A stretch of DNA of 64,000 nucleotides, taken from assembly GCF_900460535.1 (NCBI RefSeq), contig NZ_UHIL01000001.1, positions 2,232,001-2,296,000 of the forward strand, given 5' to 3'. Made by a program: the position numbers and the translations under genes. This DNA comes from Vibrio parahaemolyticus. Lineage in GTDB: Bacteria; Pseudomonadota; Gammaproteobacteria; Enterobacterales; Vibrionaceae. Under the pieces are notes generated by a model that saw only the letters and a program-made list of their open reading frames with translations, made no database searches and was not told where the DNA came from. Position 1 is the first letter of the stretch. Every line of letters begins with the position of its first letter. Of the stretch, positions 39,192-49,303 are shown one piece after another.

Positions 39192-39392
39192 CTAGCGTTC
39201 GTACGCTTTGAATTGATTGGTGAGTGGGTCGTACTGATAACCAAGCATATCAAGCTTGCCCACCACCGACTCAACATCCATTTCGTAGACCGAAGCCAAC
39301 TCGTCAAAACTGTCGCACTCTAAGCGTAGTTTTTCGTTGACGATCCCCAACAAAATGATGCTATCCAGATTGCCTACATTGCTTAAATCCAT
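39192..39392 (-). CDS. DUF4250 family small protein
   Basis: The 66-residue protein MDLSNVGNLDSIILLGIVNE... follows the DUF4250 pattern (N-terminal NxDxxxLLxxVNxKLR, C-terminal GYxYxxxTNQF). The function is unknown. The frame stays open up to 39434, but that extension runs into a repeat; AGAGGAG lies about 9 bases before the ATG at 39392, which is taken as the start. The MITE-like repeat begins 31 bp upstream and so replaces its native promoter region. Confidence 0.8.
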   Translation of the reverse strand: MDLSNVGNLDSIILLGIVNEKLRLECDSFDELASVYEMDVESVVGKLDMLGYQYDPLTNQFKAYER

Positions 39393-39423
39393 CGCGACAC
39401 TCCTCTTCGACAACGTATCAAGG

Positions 39424-39694
39424 TATATACCCAAGTGACTTCAAGATGTAGAGTTCAGAGCGTTGTCACTAATTCAAGTTCAAGGAAAACAACGCTGCGG
39501 AATAGCCAGCTATTTCCAAGTTTTTTGACGATGAAATTGCTTTAGTGACACGCTCCCAAAGGGCGAGTTGTCTTGGTTTGCATGCTTTGTTAACAATTTT
39601 TGATTTAGAACTACTAGCTCTTCAAATTGTTGCCTCGCCTTCAAACCAAGTCATTCTCGCTGAACCAAGCATCTCGAGGTTACTTGGGTATATA
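39424..39694. repeat. MITE-like element with 25-bp inverted termini
   Basis: This 271-bp element is bounded by near-perfect inverted repeats at 39424-39448 and 39670-39694 (22 of 25 match; outer part TATATACCCAAGT / ACTTGGGTATATA). It contains no open reading frame of note. A 50-bp partial copy of its right end lies at 16712-16761. No clear target-site duplication is seen. It resembles the non-autonomous palindromic repeats scattered in Vibrio genomes. Confidence 0.75.
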
Positions 39695-39765
39695 CATACA
39701 GCGTAGACAGGATCTGGAGAATTTAAAGTGAGCTCACTCGAGATCGTGAACTCACTATCAGACTG

Positions 39766-40452
39766 TTAAACAGCCAGAGCAAACAAACCTTGTAGGCTTG
39801 TCATGGAAGCAAGAGCAAGCAGCAAAGCAATGCTCAGTTGCACTTTTTCTGGCGCCTTGTGTGTGAAGATATGCCAACACCAAACCACAATGGTAGAGAT
39901 AAGCAGCGCTAAAGAGATCAAAATCGGCTGCGTTGCGCTCGCAAGCGTAGCTTCATCCAATTGGTACGATGAAAATAAAGTCGCAAGCACCAATAGCATG
40001 CCAGACACAATACCCGTTACAGGTAAAATACGGTGGAACGCCTGTAGTCGGCTACGGGCAATCGTAAGCAGCAATTGAGAGAACGACGCACCTAAGAAGA
40101 AGATCATCACAGCCATCGCTGCTGAAGCAGGCCAATTCGGCTGTTCAAACACTTGAATGCTCACGTATGCAAAGGCCAAACCATTCGCCAAATGCAGCGC
40201 CCACAACGGGCCCTTTTCACGCGTTTTCTTAGTCTGAACTTGAGAGTAGAAATAGAAAATCGCGAACACCACCATAAACGCTTCAATACGAAGTGATGCT
40301 ACCGCAAGCCAAAGTACCCCTATCGCAGGCAACATTTTGTGGAGACGACCTCGCTGACCCGGACAAATATCGCCCTTGATCAAAAGCAAAGTCAGCAGCG
40401 CTTGTGCGCCAAATAACATTGGAGGGAAAGTAACCAGCAGTTGTTGAATCAT
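39766..40452 (-). CDS. Multi-pass membrane protein of unknown function
   Basis: The 228-residue protein has about seven hydrophobic segments and no recognised domain. The chosen start is the ATG before IQQLLVTFPPMLF, at the edge of the first membrane helix. A GTG 51 bp upstream (40503) would add a basic, non-hydrophobic stretch. Neither start has a strong ribosome-binding site. It lies between the repeat and the EAL gene, on the same strand as the latter. Confidence 0.7.
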   Translation of the reverse strand: MIQQLLVTFPPMLFGAQALLTLLLIKGDICPGQRGRLHKMLPAIGVLWLAVASLRIEAFMVVFAIFYFYSQVQTKKTREKGPLWALHLANGLAFAYVSIQVFEQPNWPASAAMAVMIFFLGASFSQLLLTIARSRLQAFHRILPVTGIVSGMLLVLATLFSSYQLDEATLASATQPILISLALLISTIVVWCWHIFTHKAPEKVQLSIALLLALASMTSLQGLFALAV

Positions 40453-40616
40453 GTTGAATGCAAGCTCAAAAGTCGTTTTGGGGTGGCGATAATAGCAAAT
40501 CACCTATCGCCAAACCACCTAAACTCTCCGCCTAACTTGCGATCCAAATAGCATCAAACAGGCTTAATGCTCATGCGTTTAATATTAAGCCTGTGCAGCA
40601 ATACTTGACCTAGTCA

Positions 40617-43073
40617 TTAGCATGAAGCCAGATACTGCAAGGCATCATCTTGAGTGAGTAGCCCACGATATTCTTCTTTGGCGTCGCACAAGATCCAAGG
40701 GAAGCCTATACCAGCTTTGATCAAATCTCGAATGGCCGCTACTGGCAAACAGGCATCAACTTGCTCAAATGCGGTGCTCATCACCTGATTGACTGGCCGT
40801 TTCCAAAGTCGATGCTCGCGCTCGGTTTCTAAATCTGTCCCCATCGCTGGCGTCATGTGCAAGTTGACTTGCTCTTTGGTGATCAACCCAACGCAGCGGT
40901 TTTCATTGATAACCACTAAAGGTGCGCTTGGGCTCAGATTCATGTATTCCACCGCCAAAGACAGCGGTTCACCTGGGTCGAGTCGGCGCACATCGTGATG
41001 ACATAACGACTGTAACATCGCATCTTGAGTCGGTTTAACCATCACACCATTAAAAAGTGTGTCATGTGCTTGAGCCGTATCGAGTAGTACCACTGGCAAC
41101 GCCTGAGAAAAGAGGAAGCCCTGCATGTAATCAACACCAATACCAGCCAACACTTCGAGCTCGCGTTGTGACTCGACACCTTCGGCAACCACCTCGACGT
41201 TCAGCTTGTGTGCCAAATCGGTAATGGTTTTGACGATGTTATAACTTGTACTACCCTCATGAATATTCTTGACGAACTTGCGGTCGATTTTTAGTACATC
41301 AAATTGCCCTTCTTCCAAATAAGAAAACGAAGAGTAGCCCGTACCAAAGTCGTCAATCGCAATTTGAATGCCCTCTTGGCGAATCTGTTCTAACGCAAAC
41401 GCGTGTTCTTCATCTTGCTCGAAATACGCGGTTTCTGTTAACTCAATAGTCACCAGTTTTGGGTTTACATCGCTGGCTTTAATCAAATCGAGCGATCGCT
41501 GGAGAACTTGCAATGAATCCAGCTTGGTATTCAACGAGCGATTAATGGAAAGTCCGATATTTTCGCCATAGATTTTTTGCAAATGTGACCACTGCTTCAG
41601 CGCGGTTTGGCAAACAACGTCATCCAGCGCAGCGATCAACTCCAGGTCTTCAATGATGGAAATCATCTCTTGCGTGCTGTACTCGCTGTTTTCGTGATAG
41701 AAGCGCGCTAATGCCTCAAACTTCACCACATTGCCGGTTCGCGTTTCGATAATTGGCTGAAAATACACATCCACCAGCTCACTTTCAATTTGGGTTTTCA
41801 GGAACGTTTCCAAATGCTGACGTTTCACCAACTCGGCGTGAAGTTCACTGTTGTAAAAGTTGAAGTAGCCGTTTTCTCCGGCTTTCGAAGACACCATCGC
41901 TTGCGCCGCATGAGCAAGTGCCTGTTTTGGATTATTGGTGTCATACCCAAGGACAGAAACCCCGGTTTGCCCTTCCACAATCGTAGCGTGCATTTTGTTT
42001 CCCATTTCACTTCTCAGCTCAGAAAAGAAACCTTTCATGGCTATTTGAATCAAGCGCAAAGGGCTCAACCACTGACAATGTGGCGTTTGTAAACAGACTA
42101 CAAAGACGTCTCGCGATAACTGCCCCGCAATGCTGGTGTAGCGACTACGCATGATAAAGTCCGCAAAACCTAGCTGTTGTTCCAACATGCATTTCTGGGC
42201 AAAGTTCGGTCTTAGCGTCATCACGATATTGAGGTCTTTGTGACCACTTTCGTTTGCGAGGTTATCCAATTGAAGTTCGAATTCATCTCTGGTTGGCAAA
42301 AATGCCGACCAGTCTTGCACTTGCTCACAACGATTTTTCATCCACAAAAGGGAAGCCGAGATATCCGTTGAAAAACCGAGAAAAAGCACACGCCCTGAAT
42401 TGAATGTGAGGCGATAGATACACAAATGATGCGCTTGGTTACTACCATTGGCTGTGCGGCTAAGAAGATTGCCGCTCCAATACCCTTCTTCATCAATGTG
42501 TTTCCAAAGCTGATCGTAGAACGCTTGGCTATGGTGAGAAGTGCTGAAGATGTAGGTTTTTAACCCAACGAGATCGCGATTTTGATACCCCATCTGAAGC
42601 TCAAAGGCGCGATTGCAACCAAGAATACGCGTGTCTTCATCGGCAACGAGTACGCCGACGTTTGGCAAATCGAAGATGGTTTCAAGAATCTTCGCCAGCT
42701 CTTCACACCCAGTGATGGTCAGCTGAGGAATGATTGTGCCTTGAACAATCCGCTCGTTGAGCTTTTCAAAACTCATGGTGACATGAATGAGCTTGGCGTC
42801 ATTAGGCATTAAGCAGCAAGAAAAATGCCCTTGCCCACCCATAAATTCGACGTCCGCAATGCGTTGACGACAAGCCTCTTGCTGCCCCATCAACATATAT
42901 TGAAGCAGCTCATCTAAACTGTTAATCGGACGTTTAAAGCCAAAAGCATTGGCCATGCTTGGTTGATCGCATTCAAACTCACGAGTATAGATGTCATAAG
43001 ACCATTCCACGACCTGAGTGTGATTGGCTGCATGCTGCACTTGTCCTTGTGCAATCGTTAGTGATTCGCTCAT
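40617..43073 (-). CDS. EAL-domain cyclic-di-GMP phosphodiesterase with PAS and CBS regions
   Basis: The 818-residue cytosolic protein has a PAS-like segment (~130-250), a diverged GGDEF-like region without a GGDEF motif, an EAL domain (~425-670) and a C-terminal CBS pair (~690-815). The EAL residues look complete: FEALARF, NRSLNT, TIELTET, IDDFGTGYSS, KIDRKFV, AEGVES and MQGFLFS. It should therefore hydrolyse cyclic-di-GMP, with sensory control by PAS and CBS. No membrane segment is seen, and the ligand of the CBS pair is unknown. Confidence 0.9.
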   Translation of the reverse strand: MSESLTIAQGQVQHAANHTQVVEWSYDIYTREFECDQPSMANAFGFKRPINSLDELLQYMLMGQQEACRQRIADVEFMGGQGHFSCCLMPNDAKLIHVTMSFEKLNERIVQGTIIPQLTITGCEELAKILETIFDLPNVGVLVADEDTRILGCNRAFELQMGYQNRDLVGLKTYIFSTSHHSQAFYDQLWKHIDEEGYWSGNLLSRTANGSNQAHHLCIYRLTFNSGRVLFLGFSTDISASLLWMKNRCEQVQDWSAFLPTRDEFELQLDNLANESGHKDLNIVMTLRPNFAQKCMLEQQLGFADFIMRSRYTSIAGQLSRDVFVVCLQTPHCQWLSPLRLIQIAMKGFFSELRSEMGNKMHATIVEGQTGVSVLGYDTNNPKQALAHAAQAMVSSKAGENGYFNFYNSELHAELVKRQHLETFLKTQIESELVDVYFQPIIETRTGNVVKFEALARFYHENSEYSTQEMISIIEDLELIAALDDVVCQTALKQWSHLQKIYGENIGLSINRSLNTKLDSLQVLQRSLDLIKASDVNPKLVTIELTETAYFEQDEEHAFALEQIRQEGIQIAIDDFGTGYSSFSYLEEGQFDVLKIDRKFVKNIHEGSTSYNIVKTITDLAHKLNVEVVAEGVESQRELEVLAGIGVDYMQGFLFSQALPVVLLDTAQAHDTLFNGVMVKPTQDAMLQSLCHHDVRRLDPGEPLSLAVEYMNLSPSAPLVVINENRCVGLITKEQVNLHMTPAMGTDLETEREHRLWKRPVNQVMSTAFEQVDACLPVAAIRDLIKAGIGFPWILCDAKEEYRGLLTQDDALQYLASC

Positions 43074-43504
43074 TTCCTAGCCCCCTTATTTTGGTCGGCC
43101 TTTTTGCTCTCCATTCAAAACCCAATGTCACAGTCGATGTTTGAGGAACCTTTAGGTTCTCTGTTATGACTCGAAAGTTAACAGGTAAGCCTTGCGGTTT
43201 TGAATGTTGCTTCGAGCATGCTCGGCACATGCACTTTTAACTATGCACTAATTTGATTATAGGCGAGTTTCAAATAAGCATTCCATTGCTTATCAAATGT
43301 ATTAAAATTGCGACAAACAAATCTAAGCAGGCTAATAACCATAAGGCTTCAAAGGGGATATCAGATAAAAAATCGTCGATATAACAATGATATTTCTGCA
43401 AACCAAATAAAACTCTCTGAACTGAGCTTGAATAGATGAGTTTGTTATAGATACCTGATCATCAAATCGCTATAATTCGCGCTCCCTGGAACAGAGAGCA
43501 AAAT
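43074..43504. promoter_or_regulatory. Divergent region between the EAL gene and ygiQ
   Basis: On the ygiQ side there is a perfect TATAAT (43471-43476). It is followed at once by a 19-nt hairpin, GCTCCCTGGAACAGAGAGC (43481-43499, 7 of 8 pairs, GAA loop), that ends 5 bases before the ygiQ ATG, so the whole 5' leader would be a hairpin. Elsewhere there is an operator-like dyad ATAAGC/GCTTAT (43274-43293) and a small hairpin GAACC/GGTTC (43146-43159). No genes are seen. Confidence 0.5.
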
Positions 43505-45838
43505 ATGACCAATAACATCACTCCTATTCATGAGTACAAAAAATACTGGGCAGAGTGTTTTGGTACGGCACCTTTCTTGCCGACCAGTCGCAAAGAAATG
43601 GATGCCCTAGGATGGGATAGCTGTGACATTATCATCGTAACCGGTGACGCTTACGTAGATCACCCGAGCTTTGGTATGGCTATCATTGGCCGTCTGCTAG
43701 AAGCGCAGGGGTTCCGTGTCGGTATCATTGCTCAACCAGAATGGCAAAACAAAGATGCGTTCATGCAGCTTGGTAAGCCAAATCTGTTCTTCGGGATCAC
43801 TGCGGGTAACATGGACTCCATGATCAACCGTTACACTGCGGATAAAAAACTTCGTCACGATGACGCGTACACACCAAATAACGAAGGTGGCAAACGCCCA
43901 GACCGCGCGACTTTGGTTTACTCTCAGCGTTGTCGTGAAGCTTACAAAGAAGTACCTATTGTTTTAGGTGGTATCGAAGCCAGCCTACGCCGTGTTGCGC
44001 ACTACGATTACTGGTCAGATAAAGTTCGCCGTTCGGTACTGTTTGATGCAAAAGCAGACATCCTACTTTTCGGTAACGCAGAACGCGCACTTGTAGAAGT
44101 AGCGCATCGCATTGCAAATGGCGAAGACATCAGCACCATGACCAATATTCGTGGTACTGCCGTGAACTTGCCAGCCCCGCCAGAAGGCTACACGGTTATC
44201 GATTCTTCTCGCATTGAAAAACCTCGTAAAGAAGCGTTCGTACCAAAGAACCCATACGAAGTAGAAACTCAGTGTGAAACTAAAAAAGATGAGCCAGTTG
44301 CACAACCAATCACGATTCGCCCATCACGCCACGATGCTGCGACAACTGCGGTTCGCTTACCTTCGTTTGAAAAACTAAGAAACGATCGCATTCTTTATGC
44401 CCACGCAAGTCGTGTATTGCATTTAGAAACGAACCCGTACTCAGGTCGAGCGTTACTTCAAAGCCATGGTGATCGTGAACTTTGGGTAAACCAAGCCCCA
44501 ATCCCATTGACGACCGAAGAGATGGACTTTGTGTTTGGTCTGCCTTACGCGCGTGTTCCTCATCCTATGTACGGCAAAGCAAAAATTCCAGCGTATGACA
44601 TGATCAAAACGTCTGTGAACATCATGCGTGGTTGTTTTGGTGGCTGTTCTTTCTGTTCAATTACCGAGCATGAAGGTCGAATCATTCAAAACCGCTCGAA
44701 AGAATCGATCATCAACGAGATTGAAGAAATTCGCGACAAAGTTCCAGGTTTTACCGGCACAATTTCCGATCTTGGTGGCCCAACTGCAAACATGTACCGC
44801 CTAGGTTGTAAAGATCCAAAAGCAGAAGCGAACTGTCGTCGTCCGTCTTGTGTATTCCCGGGCATCTGTAACAAGCTAAATACAGACCACAAACACACCA
44901 TCGATCTATACCGCGAAGCGCGTAAAGTTGAAGGCGTGAAGAAAGTGATGGTCGCATCTGGCGTACGTTACGACCTTGCGATTGAATCACCAGAATACGT
45001 GAAAGAGCTCGTAACTCACCACGTAGGTGGTTACTTGAAGATTGCACCGGAACATACAGAGAAAGGCCCTCTTGATCTGATGATGAAACCGGGCATGGGC
45101 ACGTATGATCGCTTTAAAGAGATGTTCGAAAAGTACAGTGCTGAAGCAGGCAAAAAGCAGTACTTAATCCCTTACTTTATCTCTGCGCACCCAGGCACAG
45201 AAGATGAAGACATGTTGAACCTTGCTCTGTGGCTGAAGAAAAACAACTTCGAGTGTGACCAAGTACAAAACTTCTACCCATCACCGATGTGTAACGCAAC
45301 GTCAATGTACTACTCGGAGACTAACCCTCTGAAACGCGTGAAGTACAAACAGCGCGAAGACATTCCAGTCGCGAAAGGTGAACGTCAACGTCGTTTGCAT
45401 AAAGCACTACTGCGTTACCACGATCCTGCTAACTGGCCATTAATTCGTGAAGCACTGGTCAACATGGGCAAGAAGCATTTGATTGGTGACAAACCAACGT
45501 GTTTGGTTCCTGCAGAAGATATTGATGCTCAAACTCCAGCGCAACGTCGTAAGTCTGGCCGTCACGGTGCAAACCGCTTTGCAACCAAGCACACCAAAAA
45601 TCAACCAGGTTTCGGTGGCCACTTGAACAAACGCGCTGAAGGCGGTTCAAAAGATGGTAAACCATCAGGCAACCGTAACGGTTCTGGTAAAGTACAAGGT
45701 GGTCAACGCCCTGCTAGCAACGGCCAGCGCCCTAGCGGCAACGGTGCAAACCTCCCAGCAGGTAGCAAGCCGCAAGGCCAAGGTCGTCCACAAGGCCAAG
45801 GCAAACCAGCCGGTCAACGTAAGCCAAAACGTCGTTAG
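43505..45838 (+). CDS. ygiQ: YgiQ family radical SAM protein
   Basis: The 777-residue protein has a B12-binding-like N-terminal region ([19 protein letters not shown] ~45) and a radical SAM core with the CxxxCxxC cluster motif CFGGCSFC near residue 380. Several later Cys (for example [15 protein letters not shown]) may bind a second cluster. Residues ~680-777 form a disordered, Gly/Asn/Gln/Lys-rich basic tail ending QRKPKRR. The reaction is unknown. A good terminator follows. Confidence 0.93.
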   Translation: MTNNITPIHEYKKYWAECFGTAPFLPTSRKEMDALGWDSCDIIIVTGDAYVDHPSFGMAIIGRLLEAQGFRVGIIAQPEWQNKDAFMQLGKPNLFFGITAGNMDSMINRYTADKKLRHDDAYTPNNEGGKRPDRATLVYSQRCREAYKEVPIVLGGIEASLRRVAHYDYWSDKVRRSVLFDAKADILLFGNAERALVEVAHRIANGEDISTMTNIRGTAVNLPAPPEGYTVIDSSRIEKPRKEAFVPKNPYEVETQCETKKDEPVAQPITIRPSRHDAATTAVRLPSFEKLRNDRILYAHASRVLHLETNPYSGRALLQSHGDRELWVNQAPIPLTTEEMDFVFGLPYARVPHPMYGKAKIPAYDMIKTSVNIMRGCFGGCSFCSITEHEGRIIQNRSKESIINEIEEIRDKVPGFTGTISDLGGPTANMYRLGCKDPKAEANCRRPSCVFPGICNKLNTDHKHTIDLYREARKVEGVKKVMVASGVRYDLAIESPEYVKELVTHHVGGYLKIAPEHTEKGPLDLMMKPGMGTYDRFKEMFEKYSAEAGKKQYLIPYFISAHPGTEDEDMLNLALWLKKNNFECDQVQNFYPSPMCNATSMYYSETNPLKRVKYKQREDIPVAKGERQRRLHKALLRYHDPANWPLIREALVNMGKKHLIGDKPTCLVPAEDIDAQTPAQRRKSGRHGANRFATKHTKNQPGFGGHLNKRAEGGSKDGKPSGNRNGSGKVQGGQRPASNGQRPSGNGANLPAGSKPQGQGRPQGQGKPAGQRKPKRR

Positions 45839-45859
45839 TTCATTAGAACTTGAATATTA

Positions 45860-45897
45860 AAAAGGGCTCCAGAGGTAACTCTGGAGCCCTTTTGTTT
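45860..45897 (+). terminator. Terminator after ygiQ
   Basis: A 15-bp stem (AAAAGGGCTCCAGAG 45860-45874 / CTCTGGAGCCCTTTT 45879-45893) has a GTAA loop and a T-rich tail. Confidence 0.9.
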
Positions 45898-45968
45898 TGT
45901 TCGATATTTCTCGCCAATCGTTTTGCCGGAAATGAACCTAGTGAGCTGGCTTGAACTCACTCGCTTGA

Positions 45969-48065
45969 TTAAGACAACTTGAACTTACTCAACTCACCGT
46001 GAAGATCACTGGCTTTTACTGTCAGTTCGTTACTGATCGCTACAGAAGATGACATGGTATCCATCACTTCCATCGCCGTATCATTAATCACAACCACATT
46101 ACGGTTGATCTCTTCCGACACCGAGCTTTGCTCTTCTGCCGCTGAAGCGATCTGATTATTCATATCATTAATCACTTCAATAGCTTGGTTGATTTCGGCC
46201 AACGCCAACTGCGCTGCTTGTGTTTCTTCTTTGGTATCCACCGCTTGCTTCTGGCTTTGCTCCATCAACACGACGATTGATTGCGTTTCTTGCTCCAAAC
46301 GAGCCAACATTGCACGAATTTCTTCTGTCGAGCCTTGTGTGCGCGTTGCAAGGTTGCGGACTTCATCGGCTACCACAGCAAAACCACGACCCGCTTCACC
46401 AGCACGCGCAGCTTCAATCGCAGCGTTCAGAGCCAACAAGTTGGTTTGATCGGCAATGCCACCAATCTCACTCAGAATACCCTGAATCGCCGTGCTTGAA
46501 GCCACCAAATTCTGCGTCTGGTGCTGTGCATCATTCACTTGCGAAGCGAGGTTATCCACCGCGCTTGCAGCATTGTCCATACGCGACATGCCATTCGCAC
46601 TATTGCTTTGAACTTGGCTTGCCGCCGCTGCTGCTTGTACCGCAGAATTTGCCACTTCTTGTGCGGTTGCGCTCATCTCATTAATCGCCGTTGCTAGCGA
46701 GTTGACTTCGTTCACTTGAACGTTCAGTTGATCTCTCGAAGCTGCCGCGCGAGCTTGGCCTTCACTTGCGTTTTTATCAACTTGGTCTGCCGTCGCCATT
46801 ACGGTTAAAAGCATTTCCTGAATGCGAGCGAGGAAGGTATTAAACCAGTGCGCCAGTTGGGCGGTTTCGTCCTTACCTTTCACCTCAATGCGGTAAGTTA
46901 GGTCGCCCTCGCCTTGTGCTGCGTCTTTAAAACGCTCCACTAAGTTAGTTAACACTTTGCCCAACGAGGTCGCGATCATCGTCATCGCAACAATACCAAT
47001 CAGAGCCGCAATAATCCCTGCCCACACTCCCTTTTCAAGAGCTTCTGCACTTTGTTCTTCACTCCATCGCTCGTAGTCATCCACGTTCTTTTTAAGGAAG
47101 CTACTGGGAACCGATACCATAACGATCCAAGGTGCATCGCTGGTTTCAATTGCAGTAATCGCATACTCATCCCCGCCAAACGTCACAAGGCCTGCGCCTT
47201 TTTGTTTCGCAATGGATTGAATACGAGCCCATTGAGACGCCAACTCATGAAAAACTTTCTTGCCCACTTGATCCGCTTGGCTGCTGTTCGCCAGTGTGAT
47301 GCCTTTCCACGAAGAAATCAGAATACGGCCTTGTCCATCAAACAAGTCGCTCGCGTAATCTTCACTTTGGCTTTGTAACTCGTTCAATGACAAATCAAAA
47401 CCGAGAGAGCCGATGATCTCGCCACGTAACTTGATTGGTTGGCTGATGGTCGTGATCAGTTCTTGTTTGCCACGAACCGGATACATGTACGGTTCCATCA
47501 CGAACGTTTTGCCCGTTTCGTAAGGCATCAAGTGCCAATCGTCTTTACGCTCACCGTTGTTGTTTAATTCAGTATTGCTAAAGCTATCCATCGCCACGAC
47601 ATCAAAACTGTTGTGCGAATTTGGCGAAAAGAATGGCGCTAAGTAGCCTTCGCTATTAAAGCCAAGGCTTTTGTCTTGAATCGTTGGCTCAACCCACGAT
47701 GGCTTTTCCCATACCATGTAACCAGCAAACACAGCTTTGTTCTGAGCTTCTAGCGACGCAATAAACTGTTTAACAATAATGTCTGGCGTCGCGGCCGTCT
47801 CTGCGCTTAATTCGATAATTGAACGCGCTTGCTTTAGGTTCGCCAACACTGGCTCTAACTGGTTGGAAATATTCAGCCCTTGCTGAATCGCCGTATTGCT
47901 CAGGTCGGTCGTGGTGGCTTCGTTCAGTTGAGATTTTACTTTTGTAGTGATTTGTTCATTCACTTGCGTGAACGCATTGGTTGTCATACCCATTGCAATC
48001 AATAGAGTGAAGGCCATTGCCCCACCCGCACTGACAGCAATTCGAGTGCGTATACTGTTAAACAT
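45969..48065 (-). CDS. Methyl-accepting chemotaxis protein
   Basis: The 698-residue chemoreceptor has an N-terminal membrane helix (~8-30), a large periplasmic sensor of the dCache type (~40-330), a second membrane helix (~350-370), a HAMP domain and a cytoplasmic signalling tip ([18 protein letters not shown], preceded by [15 protein letters not shown]). No CheR-tethering pentapeptide ends the protein (it ends LSKFKLS). The ligand is unknown. GAGG precedes the ATG. Confidence 0.93.
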   Translation of the reverse strand: MFNSIRTRIAVSAGGAMAFTLLIAMGMTTNAFTQVNEQITTKVKSQLNEATTTDLSNTAIQQGLNISNQLEPVLANLKQARSIIELSAETAATPDIIVKQFIASLEAQNKAVFAGYMVWEKPSWVEPTIQDKSLGFNSEGYLAPFFSPNSHNSFDVVAMDSFSNTELNNNGERKDDWHLMPYETGKTFVMEPYMYPVRGKQELITTISQPIKLRGEIIGSLGFDLSLNELQSQSEDYASDLFDGQGRILISSWKGITLANSSQADQVGKKVFHELASQWARIQSIAKQKGAGLVTFGGDEYAITAIETSDAPWIVMVSVPSSFLKKNVDDYERWSEEQSAEALEKGVWAGIIAALIGIVAMTMIATSLGKVLTNLVERFKDAAQGEGDLTYRIEVKGKDETAQLAHWFNTFLARIQEMLLTVMATADQVDKNASEGQARAAASRDQLNVQVNEVNSLATAINEMSATAQEVANSAVQAAAAASQVQSNSANGMSRMDNAASAVDNLASQVNDAQHQTQNLVASSTAIQGILSEIGGIADQTNLLALNAAIEAARAGEAGRGFAVVADEVRNLATRTQGSTEEIRAMLARLEQETQSIVVLMEQSQKQAVDTKEETQAAQLALAEINQAIEVINDMNNQIASAAEEQSSVSEEINRNVVVINDTAMEVMDTMSSSVAISNELTVKASDLHGELSKFKLS

Positions 48066-48625
48066 GATAGCCTCACAAATTGATTTTTATCTGGCATTAA
48101 GCATTGGAAGGATCATGGATTTTAAACAAGTAAAGTTAATGGGAGACTTTCATTTGTGAACAGATCAAGAACAGAAAATGTAGTTTTATTAATAAAAATA
48201 AAATAATGCAGCGTTTCGCTTATGCATGAAACCATTGATTTGATTGAATTATCTCAAAAAAGAGAATCTAAGCGTTTGTATTTAAACGTAATAGCCATAT
48301 CTAAAAAATGGTTTTATAAAAAGTAAGAACCTTTCCTATCGAGTGCACTTGTGAAGATTGGCAATTATTAATAATGTGCTCAGTGTCACATAAATAATTT
48401 AGTATCTTCATGTTTTATATGGAGTTAACAGAACCAACCAATCTATACCATTTATATTTCAATCAGTATTGATAGATATAAATAAACAGGTACAACTGTA
48501 TTTAAGTTAGACATTGAAAACCGACACAAAGGTGAGAAAATCATTGTCGACAACTTTTTCACACCTATAGTGAATAATGTTCGTTAAGATCAACATTCGA
48601 ATTTATCGAGATTGGATAAGAATAA
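48066..48625. other. AT-rich divergent region with an imperfect palindrome
   Basis: This 560-bp gap lies between the chemoreceptor gene and the response-regulator gene. The best element is an imperfect inverted repeat at about 48449-48484 (ATTTATATTTC...ATAGATATAAAT, arms around a TTGAT core), ~140 bp before the regulator gene, possibly a regulator site. No genes or stable hairpins are seen. Confidence 0.35.
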
Positions 48626-49303
48626 ATGAAACGTGTACTTTTGGTAGAAGATAATCGTGAAATAGCGGGAATGTTGTTCGATTATTTTGAATGTGCTGGC
48701 ATGCAGCTGGATTACGCCGACAACGGTGAGCTAGGCTTAAAACTGGCGATGGATAATGCGTTTGACATCATTTTGCTCGACCTCATGCTGCCGCGCATGG
48801 ATGGCCTAACACTGTGCAACAAGCTGCGCGATGCCGGTAATAACACTCCGGTGTTGATGTTGACTGCACTTGATAGCCGAGACGACATGCTTAAAGGCTT
48901 CCAACACGGCGCCGACGACTACCTCACCAAACCGTTTGATCTCGATATTCTTGAAGCACGCATGACTGCATTGATTAAACGCTACCGCGGTACGGTTGCA
49001 TCAACCAAACTCCAGTATGGCGAAGTGTCTATCGATCAAAAAACGCATCAAGCCTACCGTCAAGATAAGCTGTTGGCGTTGAATCCAACCACGTACACGA
49101 TTCTAGAAATGCTGGTCAAAAATGCCCCCGAAGTTGTGACGCGTGAAGAAATCGCATTCCGCTTATGGCAAGAAAATGAGCCAAACAATGACGTTTTGCG
49201 CAGCCACATTTATCAACTGCGCGGTCAACTCGATAAACCCTTTGAAGAACATTTATTGAAAACCATCCCTAAAGTCGGCTTCCGCTTGGAGCCGGGGGCA
49301 TGA
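48626..49303 (+). CDS. OmpR-family response regulator
   Basis: The 225-residue regulator has a receiver (VEDNRE, phospho-Asp in IILLDLMLPRMDG ~51, Lys in YLTKPFD ~101) and a C-terminal winged helix (LRSHIYQLRGQLDKP ~193). The ATG of the kinase gene overlaps its TGA stop, so the two form one translationally coupled two-component system. I do not recognise which system it is. Confidence 0.9.
   Translation: MKRVLLVEDNREIAGMLFDYFECAGMQLDYADNGELGLKLAMDNAFDIILLDLMLPRMDGLTLCNKLRDAGNNTPVLMLTALDSRDDMLKGFQHGADDYLTKPFDLDILEARMTALIKRYRGTVASTKLQYGEVSIDQKTHQAYRQDKLLALNPTTYTILEMLVKNAPEVVTREEIAFRLWQENEPNNDVLRSHIYQLRGQLDKPFEEHLLKTIPKVGFRLEPGA

Noticed and set aside
39393..39434. 14-residue N-terminal extension of the DUF4250 protein
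   Set aside because: It is read from the end of the MITE-like repeat, and a strong ribosome-binding site supports the internal ATG.
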